NCBI GenBank assembly: GCA_903813345.2
Contig: CAIIXF020000006.1
Span: forward strand, 21,833,936 to 21,897,935
Length of the DNA: 64,000 bases
From: Owenia fusiformis
Lineage: Eukaryota; Annelida; Polychaeta; Sabellida; Oweniidae
Direction: 5' to 3'
Part shown: in pieces, positions 10,992 through 22,853 of the stretch
How positions within the stretch are numbered: position 1 is the first letter of the stretch
Layout of the letters: every line of letters starts with the position of its first letter
The notes under the pieces: model-generated
The model's database searches: none
Told to the model about the DNA's origin: nothing
Seen by the model: the letters and a program-made list of their open reading frames with translations, nothing else
Made by a program: the position numbers and the translations under genes

Positions 10992-12137
10992 AACTATGAA
11001 CTTTGATGACATTTCCAATGGGGTATTGAAACATTGTAACAGAGTGCTCACTGTTACATCAAAGGGAAATCTTAAGTTCAATGTAACCCAGGTAGTTTTC
11101 CCCTTTGAAATAAAACATACCTTATATTAATGACTGACGAGGCTTTGTCATTCTAACATCGTATTTTTCATGGCGAAGTATTTTCGTCCTTGAAACGTTT
11201 CTTCAATTTCAAAAAGAATTGATGTACTGGGGGAAATATACAACTTCTACACTGTAATTATTATTGCTTTAGGAGCTAATCAAGGCTTTGGATATGATAT
11301 AATAAAGTGTAAAATATGAAATCGATTGATCCTTCAGCAGTATTTGATCCTTCAATTGATCTAGCATGATAAATCAAAACTATGCATGGAACTAAATCGT
11401 TGTTAAGATTGAGTAAACATAGGATTACAGAAAACACACTTTCCTTTCTAATGGTATATTGAAACTCAAAAGGAGAAAGCGCCATTCTTAACTTTTCGGC
11501 CATTGTCTCAGTGAATGATTTCTTAGCTCAATGCCATCGATCAAGGGAGGCCTCCCCCCAGGGATCAACACTTACGGTAGTCATAAAAGGAATTTGATAA
11601 GATTGCGAGTTTTAAGTGATGGATGCATCTTTTTAAAAAGCCAAATAATGTTCACCTTACAATCCTAATCTTATTTTCCGAAAAAGATTGAGATATCTGA
11701 TTAAATATAGAAATTGTTAAAAGTTTAAGATGCAGAAATATCCTTTATTGGTTGAATCAGATGACGTCCACTGTTTCTTTTTTTCCAGCTACGTCGTACA
11801 CTTGTATATAACCTTGAAATTCAAGGAAATTCCTGAAATATTTTAAGATCTATCAATGTTTTGAAATCATACATGACATGGAATGGTGAGAGCAACAAAC
11901 ATTAAAAATGAAACCAAACAAATACGAATATATGAGTTGTCTTGGGATGTATATTTAGACGGCTATTTTGTTTGGATGTTCATGATATCGTTTGATACGG
12001 CTAAGGTTGTTGATTCACTCAGAAATATGTTTTTATGACATGAAAATTTTACTTTTCTGCTTTTGACAATCAGATACGTACAATTGTAAGAACTAAGAGG
12101 AAACTTGAATATTGTTTTGGACATACTAGAACTTTAA

Positions 12138-12367
12138 GGTACCGTGGTACTTAACAGGAAATGACAAAAAAAGGAAGTGACAAAAATGCTTCTTTTTCAG
12201 ACATTTTTTGAATACATCCTGTAAATGATATGTGGAACTAGTTGAATAAACTTGAATTGACTGGAGGTCAAAACAGAACTCTGTTATCTTTGTTCAAAAA
12301 ACATCTTAAAATGCAGCATGTTTTGTCACTTCCTGTTTTGTCATTTCCTGTTAAGTACCACGGCACC
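12138..12367. mobile_element. piggyBac-type MITE, 230 bp, TTAA-flanked
   Basis: Terminal inverted repeats of about 50 bp begin GGTRCCGTGGTACTTAACAG and include GGAAATGACAAAA and AGGAAGTGACAAAA. TTAA lies at both flanks (12134-12137 and 12368-12371). Removing the element and one TTAA leaves TAGAACTTTAAATCTATTGA, which matches the satellite unit that follows (TAGCACTTTAAATCTATTGA). The insertion therefore went into the first satellite unit and duplicated TTAA, as piggyBac-superfamily transposases do. Confidence 0.85.
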
Positions 12368-12915
12368 TTAAATCTATTGACCCAAATGAAACTAGCACTC
12401 TAAATATATTGACCCAAATCCTATAGCACTTTAAATCTATTGATCTAAATCCTGCAGAGCCGTAGTCACCTAAATCAAACAAGCACTTTAAATCTATTGA
12501 TCTAAATCCTATAGCACTTTAAATATATTGATCTAAATCCTATAGCACTTTAAATCTATTGATCTAAATCCTGCAGAGCCGTAGTCACCTAAATCAAACA
12601 AGCACTTTAAATCTATTGATCTAAATCCTATAGCACTTTAAATCTATTGATCTAAATCCTGCAGAGCCGTAGTCACCTAAATCAAACAAGCACTTTAAAT
12701 CTATTGATCTAAATCCTATAGCACTTTAAATCTATTGATCTAAATCCTATAGCACTTTAAATCTATTGATCTAAATCCTGCAAAGCCGTAGTCACCTAAT
12801 TCAAAGAAGCACTTTAAATATATTGACCCAAATCCTATAGCACTTTAAATCTATTGATCTAAATCCTGCAGAGCCGTAGTCACCTAATTCAAATTTGCAC
12901 TTCAAATCTATCTAA
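12368..12915 (+). repeat. 31-bp satellite with a higher-order variant
   Basis: The basic unit is 31 bp (CACTTTAAATCTATTGATCT followed by AAATCCTATAG). Every second or third unit is extended to 57 bp by CTGCAGAGCCGTAGTCACC and AAATCAAACAAG, giving a higher-order pattern repeated about five times. Early and late units are diverged (ACCCAAAT for ATCTAAAT), while the middle ones are nearly identical, as expected of unequal exchange. The first unit is split by the MITE at 12138. Confidence 0.92.
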
Positions 12916-13374
12916 ATCGAATACCTCCTCGATGATATACTTAAGTTTTATGAAGGAGATGATAATAATCACCAGTCATAAAAAAGTAATATTCTCGAGT
13001 TTACTTAATGGAATATTCATTAAGATCTCAAGGTTTCCCAATTTATTTCTCATGACTATCTAATTTGTTTATTATTATCACTTACTTATAATGACGCCCT
13101 TAATCAAGTATACCAGGCTGGAATCAAATACAATCCTTTCAAAGCACGCCCATCCATTTGTTTTCTCCGATATCTCCTACAATAGATATGACCCCTCTCC
13201 CCTTTCATTTCAGTCGACTCCACTTACAAACCCCTGATTCCCAAATCCTCGTCATACATATCTTTTTGTTTTAGCCGTTCACCTCTTTCTTTCAAATTTC
13301 ATTCTCACTTCAATTTCACCTTTCATCAGAGTTGGAGTCAGAACAAGTAATAAATACATTTCTTTGTTTTTCAG

Positions 13375-14137
13375 GGTATCGGTCGTCGTTGTATGGGTTC
13401 CGCCCTTTATTTCCGACCGTATACACTTCAGCCAGCCTAACATCTGTATTTGGGAGCCCTCCCAGCATAAGGAATATGTCATATTTGTTGACATCGTTGG
13501 GCACTACTTTCCCTGTTTGTTGATGCTTTTCTGCTACTGCAAGGTGTTTGTTTTCATGCGAAAGCACAGAAAGATTGCGGGGAAGACTTTTGCAAATGCT
13601 GCGACCAGTCAAATAATGTCTACTCAAGCCAGTGGCGAAGGCACCAGCAGAACTGTACACTCGACATCATCGAAGGACCTCAAAGTACCAAATGTTGACC
13701 TGAAAGTCTCAGCTGAACGGGTCGACAAGCTCATGCCACCAGTTGGGGAACTTGCTCGAGGCCCTAATGACATTGCTACTAACCCAATTGACTCGGCTGG
13801 TGACATAACCGCTAATCCTGTTGGTCAAGCTAATTACGTTGGTAACGTACCAAGATCGGGAACTTCAGTTGGGCTCAGTAGAAAAGAAGAGAGACGAATA
13901 TTTGTAACATTGACTTATATTATATTTTCTTATTTGGTTTGTTGGCTGCCATTTTACATAGTTTTTGATATCTCATTTGCTAAACCAGAGTTAATTCCCG
14001 GATGGCTGTACACGTTCATGTTTTGGATGACCTATTTCAACAGTACCCTCAATCCATTCTTGTACGCCTACAGCAGCAAGCAGTTCAAATCTACCTTCAA
14101 GAAAATTCTTGCGTGTAAATTGAAGAAGATTAATTAA
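13375..14137 (+). CDS. Aminergic-type GPCR, exon 2 (TM4 to C-terminus)
   Basis: Codes for residues 176-429, with stop TAA at 14135-14137. It contains the end of TM4, an extracellular loop 2 cysteine (NICIW) to pair with C124, TM5 ending in CYCKVFVFMRKH, and a third intracellular loop of about 95 residues rich in Ser, Thr and Asn. TM6 begins after RKEERR and carries CWLPFY; TM7 has NSTLNPFLYAY (the NPxxY motif). The tail after TM7 is very short and lysine-rich and ends FKKILACKLKKIN, with a cysteine that could be palmitoylated. All family hallmarks are intact, so the receptor is probably functional. The Gi/Gq preference cannot be read from the sequence. Confidence 0.93.
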
Positions 14138-14420
14138 ATTGTTTTTCACGAATCTAATCTTAATCGTTGTTTGAGTCTCACTCAATCAGAAGTTGAATAT
14201 CCTATTAGTGTTTTTCTTGCCTGTATCATTATTTAATCTCTTGTTGTTGCCTTGGATATTACATTTGGTTTAGCAAGATAGCAATGGCCACACGTTTACT
14301 TCTTATTATGAATATATGGATATCTCAATAGCAAAAAAACAAGAATACGCCAAGGAATCACAATTAGACTATCAAACATGAAGGCAAACATGAAGGCAAA
14401 TAAAAATGACATTCTCTCTT
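14138..14420 (+). other. Likely GPCR 3' untranslated region
   Basis: Follows the receptor stop. AATAAA at 14399-14404 is the first canonical polyadenylation signal downstream. A 12-bp direct repeat (CATGAAGGCAAA) lies just before it at about 14378-14400. Confidence 0.45.
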
Positions 14421-16738
14421 ACCCATCGTCAAACGAAGTCTTTTACAGTACATGCACTTGTACATCTGTGACTAATAATTCTATTAAGGCTAATAATTCT
14501 CTTCCTGCATGACCAAAAAAGAGATATTCTAGCAACCATAACTTTTGACCAGAGAACATTAACTCATTATTTATTCTTTGACTTTGAAAAATAGAAAGTG
14601 TTTTGCATGAACGTATTAAACGTCCTAAATTTTATTCTCTCCGCAATTTTTTTTCCTATCGTCTTCACAGAGTGGGCCGAAAATCACCACTTTTTATACA
14701 TTTTTATTGTCCATTTTGATTCATATATCACAAATTCAAAAATCACTAGAATTTGCTTATTTAGTTTTCTCCCAACATATTTCCTCAAAATCAGGACTGA
14801 ATCAAATCAATCGCCATCCTTTCCCAAGAACTGTATATCTTGCGTCAATTGACGATTTGATTGCTGCTGTTTAGGGACAGGATTGAAATATCAAAATAAG
14901 AAAATGTGAGGATGGTTTTTGTATACCCTGGTCAGTGCGTCGAATAACTCAAATGCGAGTGACTTAAAGGGGTCAACGAAGAATCAGACATACTACAGGA
15001 ACAGGTATCTGAGAGTAGGATTCCTCATAATTGTCACAATTTCCTAATATGTTTTTGCTCTTCATGCTATGTCTCTATGACATGCCTATTTCTAATTAAA
15101 AAAAGCTGTCCTGTCTTAGTTTCCGGCTTTATTTTAAGGGCTATGTGGCAAATATTGACTTATATTTTTACATTTCTTGATCTTAAATCTTCAATAAGTT
15201 TTAATCTTCATAAAATGCAGTCTGGTTGAATTAAATCTAATAAATGATTTTCTTCACTCAAAAAGTGATATTGGAGTCATATTTAAAAAAGTGTTTACGA
15301 ATCTTGTATTTTACCCTTATACTGTATACCAACCATTATATGGTGATCAACAATCGTTATAAAAGTCAGATGAGTGACGAAGAATATTATTTCCATGTAT
15401 TGTCAGATCATGGGCTTTCAACAAAAAGCCAATGGTTAAATTAATGCCTTTGAAAAGCTCATTGACCTTGATATTTCACAAATCACTCGTCATACTGTAT
15501 ATAAGAGTATTTTTTGATATGTCACGGGCCTGCGCGTTTGATCTATAGTACTATTACAAACCAAAGGTTTTATTTCAAATGACTCTTGTAAAGTGTATTA
15601 GTATAGGGATTATGTCTCTTTTTTTATTTCACAAATTGTGTCAAACAATTTTAGTAACTATAAATACTAATGTTCTTAGATGTAATGCTTGTATTTGTAT
15701 GTCTAGTATTGTGTATGTTATGTTTATAATATAATTTCTCGGATTTCCTCATTGTGCCACTGTTGTGTTTAGCAAAGAAATAAAAAAGATAAAAATGTAT
15801 GTGAACCATTAGTAAATTAGTATAGTATTAAAAGCATTGTGCAGCGTAAATAGATGTGTCGGTGGGTTTTCTGATAATGGTTGTGTTTTTAATCAGATCA
15901 CATTCCTTATCAAAAGCCCATCAAAGGCTTTATTGTTCGTTTAATTCCCTTTATCTGAGGGCTATGTCCTGGTCTAGGATTCTGTTATTAGCCTTCTAGT
16001 TTTGTGATTGGGCTCGATTGGTGTGAGTCTGGGAAAACTTTTAGTATGAAGGATGACTACAACGATATCACAACCAAGACACATTATACGACGCACTCAA
16101 CACTCAAAAATATACACTTCATCAGTTGTTGCTTGACGAACCGCCTCTTTGCCAGAATTAGAGTGGATCGATCTGTCAAGCCTGTCAATTCTTCCTGTCA
16201 TGACTATATTTTTGGGGCTTTGTTGCTCAAGCCCTGGACTCAGTCTAATGTGGAATGACTATTCCTTTAAGGTGTTGGTTTCCAAAATTTGCACAAGATG
16301 CGGAGCATTGAGTGATAATTTTTGGAAACAACGCCTGAAAGAAATGGACTTAAGCCATTCATTGCACTGAGTCTTGGGCTAAAATTCTTTTAACACATTG
16401 CAAAGCATTTTCTTCAAATTTTCAAAATATCATCTAAAAGATACGAAATCACCAAATGAACATATTTTCAATGAAACTTTTTGCAATGGTCAAGCTGGCA
16501 AAGTATCAGTTTCAATCTGTAGAGTTCGTTATTGGTTATATAACGGAATGCAGTTAAATGAAATAGCATGCTCTGGTTGGCTGGAATTGGACACACATTG
16601 CCTAACTATGTGTGAATTGTCGTATTCGTTGTTCCCTCTTCAAAAGAGGAGACGCGAAAGATTTTCCTTATAAGATCAAAATATTTCCCATGATGCAGTT
16701 CGCGGAGGAACAAATGTACACCCATGCTTTCTTGATCT
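14421..16738. other. Intergenic, no gene recognised
   Basis: AT-rich sequence between the GPCR and the first downstream transposon fossil. Open frames here lack recognisable domains or coding character. An AAATAAAAAAG at about 15778 could be an alternative polyadenylation signal. Nothing else can be supported. Confidence 0.6.
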
Positions 16739-17095
16739 ACAGGGTATCCCAAAAGTATGCCCCCGAGGCAGACATACACCAATGTCTCCATAGTATGTGT
16801 CATATATCATTTTAAAGCTTATCCAAAGCTACATTGATAAATATTGTGGTTTAACTCACACATGGTAAAAAGTTACAGGCATTTCAAAACTTAGTGTTTG
16901 GCCAAAAACATAGTTCATTTTAGTATCCTGGAAACAGCCCTGACCTGAATGTGACCGAAAATATGGGTGATATATATTGTCGAAGATACGATGGATAGGA
17001 TAGATATTGAGTTCTAAAAGAGGACGTTGAGGATAGTTACTCTTAGGAAACTCTTCTAAAATGCCTTAAAAAGGTTTAATGAGGATTAAAAAATG
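16739..17095 (+). pseudogene. Tc1/mariner transposase fossil
   Basis: CAGGGTATCCCAAAAGTATG at about 16740 resembles a mariner-type terminal repeat. At 16924-16970 the frame reads YPGNSPDLNVTENMGDIY, matching the conserved WPxxSPDLNPIEN block around the third catalytic acidic residue of Tc1-like DDE transposases. Stops follow at once and the rest of the catalytic domain is missing or unreadable. It is an old, dead copy. Confidence 0.6.
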
Positions 17096-17797
17096 CCACA
17101 TCCCTAATTCATTATTTGAAGCACGTTTAACATATCTAAGGTCATATATGGAAAGTATTGCTGCTGTTATCATGGTCCAACAGAAATGTTTTTTATTTAA
17201 TGCAATGTCTTTGACAGGTTTCCATCCGAGGGCACTGTCCTGAATCCTTATCCAGGATCTTGTTATTACTTATATATGTTACAAACTAATTACTTCATAT
17301 TTCAACAACAGTACTTGCTGAACTAATTTAGCCAGGTAATTCATCAGGGGATAATCGCTGAGTAAAATGAGATATTTTGCGACAGTTTCTTCTATCAATA
17401 TTCTTTCCGCCTACAAGTATGCCTAATTATGAGCTGTCAATGACCGGATACAGTACCTAAACGTCGATGTCAAATTAGACTCGATTGTATATCATCGGAA
17501 AGTGTAACAGAAATAAGGCAATGAGACTGAGCATGCTTAGTATCAGCATGAAAAACGTGTTTCATATATTTAATATCCCACTAAATAAAGTTTGGGTAGA
17601 GCCATATAGAATACGCCCCTTCGTCCTTCAGTTATGTAATATACGGGTGACAACTTAAATATCGGTTGTCCGATTTGGTTCAGATATTTAGTATTGCCGG
17701 TAAATTCAAAATAGCTGCCATTTTTGTAGAAATACATGTAAACAATTTGCAGTGGGATATGCCTGTTCAAAATAACACCAATACAAGGCATTTACCC
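17096..17797. other. No gene recognised
   Basis: AT-rich spacer between the Tc1-like fossil and the CpG-rich element. I see no supportable gene or repeat. Confidence 0.55.
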
Positions 17798-18225
17798 CCC
17801 TACCACACCAAACTAGTTCTTACCCGTTCTTGCCATTCATAGGAAAACGTCGTAAAACGGGCTCAATCTGGCTGCGGTCGGGAAATATGTCTCAAATAAT
17901 TAGCTACTTCGTTCATAAACAGTCTTCAATACGCCCATCTCATTCGCAGTGCGTTCAGGTCGCACCACGTCGGTGTGCAACGTCGTATAACGCGTTCCTT
18001 AGTCTAGAAGGTCATCATGACCTGATTACAGAACGGTATGGTCGCCATCGAATTTTGCTCTAAGTTCTGGAGGACCTACTCGTTCTAGTAGTTTCTTGAA
18101 GTTTGTAAAAAGATCCCAAACGGTTCTTAGTGGGTTCTTACTTCTTAGTACGTCAAATCCGTTCGTGCACAGTTTAAGCCCGTTTTCGAGAACGTAGTGA
18201 GAACTAGTTTGGTGTGATAGTAGGG
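17798..18225 (-). mobile_element. CpG-rich inverted-repeat element, short copy (428 bp)
   Basis: The left end CCCTACCACACCAAACTAGT pairs with the complement of CCCTACTATCACACCAAACT at the right end. The interior is rich in CG-containing words (ACGT, AACG, ACGACG), unlike its AT-rich surroundings. It is an inverted, internally deleted relative of the copy at 42871-43692, sharing blocks such as AAGGTCATCATGACCT. Parts are open on the minus strand, but the frame is not conserved with the other copy, so it is not treated as coding. Confidence 0.75.
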
Positions 18226-18261
18226 TTACATGACAAAATGTCACCACCTAGTTGCTCACAA

Positions 18262-18895
18262 TGTTAGTTCAATCTTAAGTCAGATTTGAATTTCTGAGAA
18301 CTTAATTGTAGATAATTTTGAAAAAAGAATTGGTCAATTTGAAGCAAGTTGAAAAATACCCATTTGACCCAGAGAAGGTTATTGAATGTCAAATCTAAAG
18401 TCAGATTTGAACTTCTAAAAACTTGAAGATGATTTTGAAAAAAATTGGTCAATTTGAAGCAAGTTAAAAAATACCTTTTTGACCTTGAGAACGTCATTGA
18501 AGGTCAAATCTTTTAAAATATAGCTTTTTGATCCTTTTTTCCTTGAGAAGGTCATTGTAGGTCAAATCTAAAGTCAGATTTGTATTTTTGATAACTTGTT
18601 GATGATTTTGAAAAAAATTGGGCCAATTTTAAGCAAGTTGATAAAATACTTTTTAGACCTTTTCTTGACCTTGAAAAGGTCATTGAAGGTCAAATCTTAA
18701 AAATAAATCAGATTTCAACTTTTGAAAACTGGTAGATGATTTAAGAAAAGTGTGGTCAGTCCAAACGGTATTTGTTAAGTTATTGGAAGTTGGAAGAATT
18801 TGTTACAGATGCCAACCACCAACCACCACCCACCGATCACCAACCACCAACTGCCGATCGCCAACCACTAACCGCCGCCACAAAAAACGGAGACC
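18262..18895 (-). repeat. Inverted copy of the 3589-4235 tandem repeat, plus CCACC-rich tail
   Basis: About four units of 120-150 bp are the reverse complement of the units at 3589-4235 (GGTCAATTTGAAGCAAGTTG, GACCTTGAGAA, AAGTCAGATTTGAA). It ends in CCAACCACCAACCACCACCC and related simple sequence (18807-18895), like the patch at 8577-8660. The pieces at 3011-4235 and here probably come from one repeat family whose end is the GTCC/CCACC microsatellite. Confidence 0.8.
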
Positions 18896-18937
18896 GTAAC
18901 AATTGCTATATATTATGATCTATACATTGTATATATA

Positions 18938-19494
18938 TAGGGTGGGGCAAAAAACAATACCCAAGTTTAAAGATGAATGATTCATATGATATTTGTTAAA
19001 TCATGCCATGTATTATATATTATTTTAAAGATAAATAATGTCCTAACAGAATAACTCTATTCAATTGAAAAAACTTTCTCGTGTAGTTAGAGACTAAAAA
19101 TGAGACCAGGGTTGCCGTGAGCGACCAAAAATCAAAAAATAAAGATTCCCAAATTTCCCTCCATATTGATAATTAATAAGAAATATATAAGTATTATTAC
19201 TGAATTTCGCACTGGTATTTTTATAAATGTACCTCTTTTGAAAGTGCCAAAGTTCAACTTTCCCTCCATTTTCCACAATTTGGAAATCTGCAGTGAATAA
19301 TTTTTTGGTCGCTCATGACACCCCTGGTCTCAATGTTAGCCTATGACTCTACAAGAAAGCAACGGTTTTTTCAGATGGTGTACTATTGTTAGGAAATGAT
19401 TTATCTTTAAAATGATATACTACATTGCATGGTTTAACGTTACATCATTTGATATTCATCCTTAAACTTGGGTATTGTTTTTTGGCCCACCCTG
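18938..19494. mobile_element. Mariner-type MITE, about 557 bp
   Basis: Terminal inverted repeats of about 40 bp: AGGGTGGGGCAAAAAACAAT on the left, and the complement of CAGGGTGGGCCAAAAAACAA on the right, continuing into ACCCAAGTTTAA. TA-rich flanks fit a TA target. Inner inverted segments (GGTCGCTCATGACACCCC against its partner near 19108) suggest a palindromic structure throughout. Non-coding. Confidence 0.78.
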
Positions 19495-19823
19495 TTTATA
19501 TAATTTAAGTCATACTCAAGATAGTATGCTGGCTTGCAATCTTTTTTGAGGAGCAAGAGGTGTACCAAGGCCGATCTTCATATTACACAAGATGAACTCC
19601 AATTTCATTAGTCTATGAGTGACATACGCCATGTGTCATATCATCGTCGCTGATTGGTCAAATCACATTTATTGGGTATCAACATTTTGTAAACATGCGT
19701 CAAACAAGAGGAGAATATTTTCCAAAGCAAGTTGAGAGGTGCCATTGTCACCTTCGATGACCAATTTGATAAATCATTTTTCATTTTTTATCTGACTTTA
19801 CCTTTGTCAGGGTGTCCCGCTGT

Positions 19824-19935
19824 GAATAGACAAACAATATTTTAACAAATGGACAAACTATTTTTTACAAATAGACAAACAGTTTTTTACAAGTAGACAA
19901 ACTATTTTTTACAAATAGATAAAATATTTTCTACC
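19824..19935 (+). repeat. Tandem repeat, about 27 bp, four units
   Basis: Units read approximately ACAAATAGACAAACTATTTT. The array is preceded at 19808 by CAGGGTGTCCCGC, a mariner-type terminal sequence, so it may lie just inside an element whose other end was not found. Confidence 0.8.
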
Positions 19936-20646
19936 TAGCACATTTCTTATTGGCAATATGTAACATACGTACACATTAGCAAGCGGAAACTTTGCTGATT
20001 ATTGTTTTCTTGTTCTCAATTTCTTTGTCGTTATATAATACCTACATTTTCTACAATCCTATACTTAGTAGTGTTATAGGTGCAATAACATGCGGGAATA
20101 TTATTGATGTGAGGTGAGCGGGAACGATACATACAACCACTGTAAACAATTGGCAGACGTTCAAAAACAAAATCAAGAAATAAATGAATTTTATTAAATT
20201 GAGATAAAATATTCATGTTTTGTTATAATCAGTACACTGAGGCCACGGTTCCATAAACATTCAAAGCATAATTAATCCTCATAATCTACTAAGTATAGGA
20301 CAAATCAGTTATTTACTCATATTTAGTGGGAGGTTTTGGATACGGTCCTTCGGGTAGATATGTTGTATTTCCCTCAGGATACACCTTGTCACCAAAACCT
20401 CCAATTAAATAACAACCTTCATTTATTTAGCTTCTTCTGTAGATCAAGTGAAGCCACACGTTCCAATTATTTTTGAATGATAAATTATGATTATTTTATT
20501 ATGATTATGGTAAATATGTACCTCTCCTTACGTCTATCATTACTTTTCCCAGGACCCCTAATAGGCAAAGGTATTAAATGTACCCCCGAACTCCAATTTA
20601 AATGCATATACAAATAACTTTATAATGTTTTGAGACCATACATTTA
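19936..20646. other. Intergenic, with a small hairpin repeat at 20329-20404
   Basis: TGGGAGGTTTTGGATACGG at about 20329 and CCAAAACCTCCAA at about 20394 form an inverted pair around GGGTAGATATG/CTCAGGATACA. Related hairpins lie at 21805-21930 and 54430-54610. No gene is recognised. Confidence 0.6.
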
Positions 20647-21704
20647 CAGGGCGTTCAGTAAGTAAAGCTAATTTTGCTCTCAAACTTTTATTTTTTGTCA
20701 TTTATCTTTCAAATTTTCAGTGAAGAAGCATTTGACATTTTTCTAACTACCCTGAAAAATTAAATAAGATATGATGAATAATAGCAAAACAATGGTTGTC
20801 ATAGTAACGTGAATACGGGTTCTGCGGAGCAATTTCTTACTTTAATAAAAATGTTATGATGCAATGAAATTGATTAAGATTAATGCTGCATATGTCTTTG
20901 TTTGCTATGGCTGAAAGTCACCACAAACATAACAACAACATACACAAATATAATACCATGGCAACAGTAGTCTATGACATCACAGACAGATGATACAACA
21001 GATGGAATGATCCAGAATGATCCATCAGACACTGCTCCATGACATCATCAAAATCATGGCTGCCAGGATTGCCAATGGAAGCAAAATGAACAATGAAATG
21101 AAACAACAATTGAGAAGTAGCATCAGATACAATGTGTTGCTCGGGAAATCCAAGCAGGATACCATTAGGGATATCCCAAAAGCATATGGGGACAGTGTGC
21201 CTAAGTATACAATTTTTTGGGGTATTTTCATGTTTGAAAAAATGATCTGATTGGTAAGATCCACGCAAATATCCATGAGCTTCAGAATGCCGTTCAACAT
21301 TCGCTGACAAAGAACTTTCCAGATGGCTTCCACAGGATATATCAGAAGTGGATAGAACAACATCAGCTGTGTGTGAAAGCTAAGGGGGACTACTTTGAAC
21401 ATAAAATAGAATGCTAACTTGAAAGTAAAAATGTGGAGTAGCCACAGAACTATGGTTGAAATATAGACAGGACAGAAACTAACGTTAACAAAATCTACTA
21501 TGCTGTGAACTTTAAAAATTGCTCCGCAGAACCCGTATTCGCGTTACTATGACAACCACCATTTTGCTGTTATTCATTACATCTTGATTATTTTTTCAGG
21601 ATAGTTAGAAAAGTGTCTGATGCTTCTCCACTGAAAATTTGAACGATGATAGACAAGAAATAAAAGTTTGAGAGCAAAATTAGCTTTACTTACTGAACGC
21701 CCTG
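20647..21704 (+). mobile_element. Mariner deletion derivative, 1058 bp, with very long terminal repeats
   Basis: The ends start CAGGGCGTTCAGTAAGTAAA and are flanked by TA (20645-20646 and 21705-21706). The inverted repeats extend about 190 bp inward on each side, up to GGTTCTGCGGAGC. Between them lies a shortened transposase remnant. The long inverted repeats and TA duplication place it in the Tc1/mariner superfamily. Confidence 0.88.
21017..21417 (+). pseudogene. Internally deleted, frameshifted mariner transposase
   Basis: The first part (21017-21250) carries a helix-turn-helix-like N-terminal segment ending AYGDSVPKYTIF, matching the mariner pattern in which a YGDSAPS-like motif closes the DNA-binding region. 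After a frame change near 21245, the second part (to the TAA at 21415-21417) reads NFPDGFHRIYQKWIEQHQLC and ends KAKGDYFEHKIEC, the typical C-terminus (GDYFE). The DD(D/E) catalytic core between them is absent. It therefore cannot act as a transposase, though the two ends survive recognisably. Confidence 0.75.
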
Positions 21705-21804
21705 TACAACGAGAAACACATTAAATTTCAGTTTCAACTGTCACCATAATGCATGGCCTGTTTTTATTACTTATGGCAATATGATCCGTTGATAAATAAG
21801 GGTT

Positions 21805-22204
21805 ATGTACTGGGAGGTTTTGGATATGGGGTTTATCCAGAGGGAGATATGCATATCTACCCGAGGGACCGTAGGGACCGAAGGTAGATGTGCATATCTC
21901 ACGAGGGATGAACCCAATATCCAAACCGACCATACATAACTGCTTTATCCTATACCAAGTAGAGTTTTCAGGGGCATGTGGCCAACAACAAAAAACAAAT
22001 TATTCATATGCAGTCATTTTATTGCATTTCCACTACTTACCGGAAGTGGGAAGATATGCACCGAAGCGGGAAGATATGCACCGAAGCGGGAGATATGGCG
22101 GGAGATATGGAGGTTCTGGATATGGAAACCTCAAAATCAGGATACGGGATATATCTCACTAACTTATCTCCCTAAAACTCTACTTGGCATACCGTAGGAT
22201 AAAG
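21805..22204. repeat. Two adjoining hairpin repeats with AGATATGCA minisatellite
   Basis: The first hairpin (about 21805-21940) pairs GGGAGGTTTTGGATATGGG with CCCAATATCCAAACC. The second (21943-22204) pairs CTTTATCCTATACCAAGTAG with its complement CTACTTGGCATACCGTAGG and following bases. Inside the second, GGGAAGATATGCACCGAAGC is tandemly repeated (about 22048-22105). Same family as 20329-20404 and 54430-54610. Confidence 0.75.
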
Positions 22205-22407
22205 ACTGTTATCATATCTATAAGTTCAGGTGCTATATTGCATTATTTATTGTGCTGTGGATATCTTATTATTTGCTCTTTGCACGCACTATCAACATCA
22301 CTATTCCACTGGATGATCAATGCGTTATAACATGTTTCTTTGTGATTAGGAAACGCCAAATTTCCTTTATATCTCCCTTTATTTATTAGGAGGTATTCGG
22401 GATATCA

Positions 22408-22853
22408 TTAGCGATTGAGCAGTTGGGAAAATATAGGGAAGAATACAAGTACACTTATGACAACGTATGACCAAAACAATACATTATCGACGCATTTTGC
22501 AAGGATTTGCCAGTCTGAGTCGTATCTCCTTCTAGTTTTCTTGAAGCAGCTGAAGTGACCCTGACAAGCCATATAATCATAGTCGGTAAGATCGTCACTG
22601 TCTATAGACATATCATCTGCATTAAACTTGTTGGTATCAACATCACCATTACAATCTGATTGTAATTCTTTTAGCTCTAACTTTGTTAATTTGTTCATAT
22701 TTCTTAAGCTCCTTGTACCAAGTGTTTTCAGTAAACGCCTCAGGAAGGCTGGAAGTTTCTGATGAGTGTCCCGTCTCAGATAGAGGTTTGTCACTATTAC
22801 AGCCATGAGGAGAGCAATGGATACCATCATCATTGTGGCGCCATAGAACATCC
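22408..22853 (-). CDS. nAChR-like subunit, exon 6 (TM3, cytoplasmic loop, TM4)
   Basis: The last coding exon, entered from the acceptor TATTTCAG at phase 1, with stop TAA at 22408-22410. It starts GMFYGATMMMVSIALLMAVI (TM3). A cytoplasmic loop of about 85 residues follows, with basic, then acidic (DDMSIDSDDLTDYDYM) segments, then the pre-TM4 helix DSDWQILAKCVDNVLFW and TM4 ending FFPIFSQLLNR. The order and lengths are those of a cys-loop receptor subunit. The loop is of modest length, as in many invertebrate subunits. Confidence 0.92.

Larger units (their letters stand above)
9849..13374 (+). other. GPCR intron, phase 2, 3.5 kb
   Basis: The donor GTATGA at 9849 and acceptor TTGTTTTTCAG ending at 13374 join ATATG to GGTATC, restoring the IWV sequence of TM4. 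The intron contains the long-inverted-repeat element (9977-10991), a TTAA MITE (12138-12367) and a 31-bp satellite (to 12915). The remaining stretches, 10992-12133 and 12916-13374, show nothing else I can support. Confidence 0.9.

Noticed and set aside
12368-12915. CRISPR-like array
   Set aside because: The units are contiguous tandem repeats without unique spacers, in an animal intron.
20972-21402. Minus-strand open frames of 112 and 125 codons
   Set aside because: They are antisense to the recognisable mariner transposase remnant.
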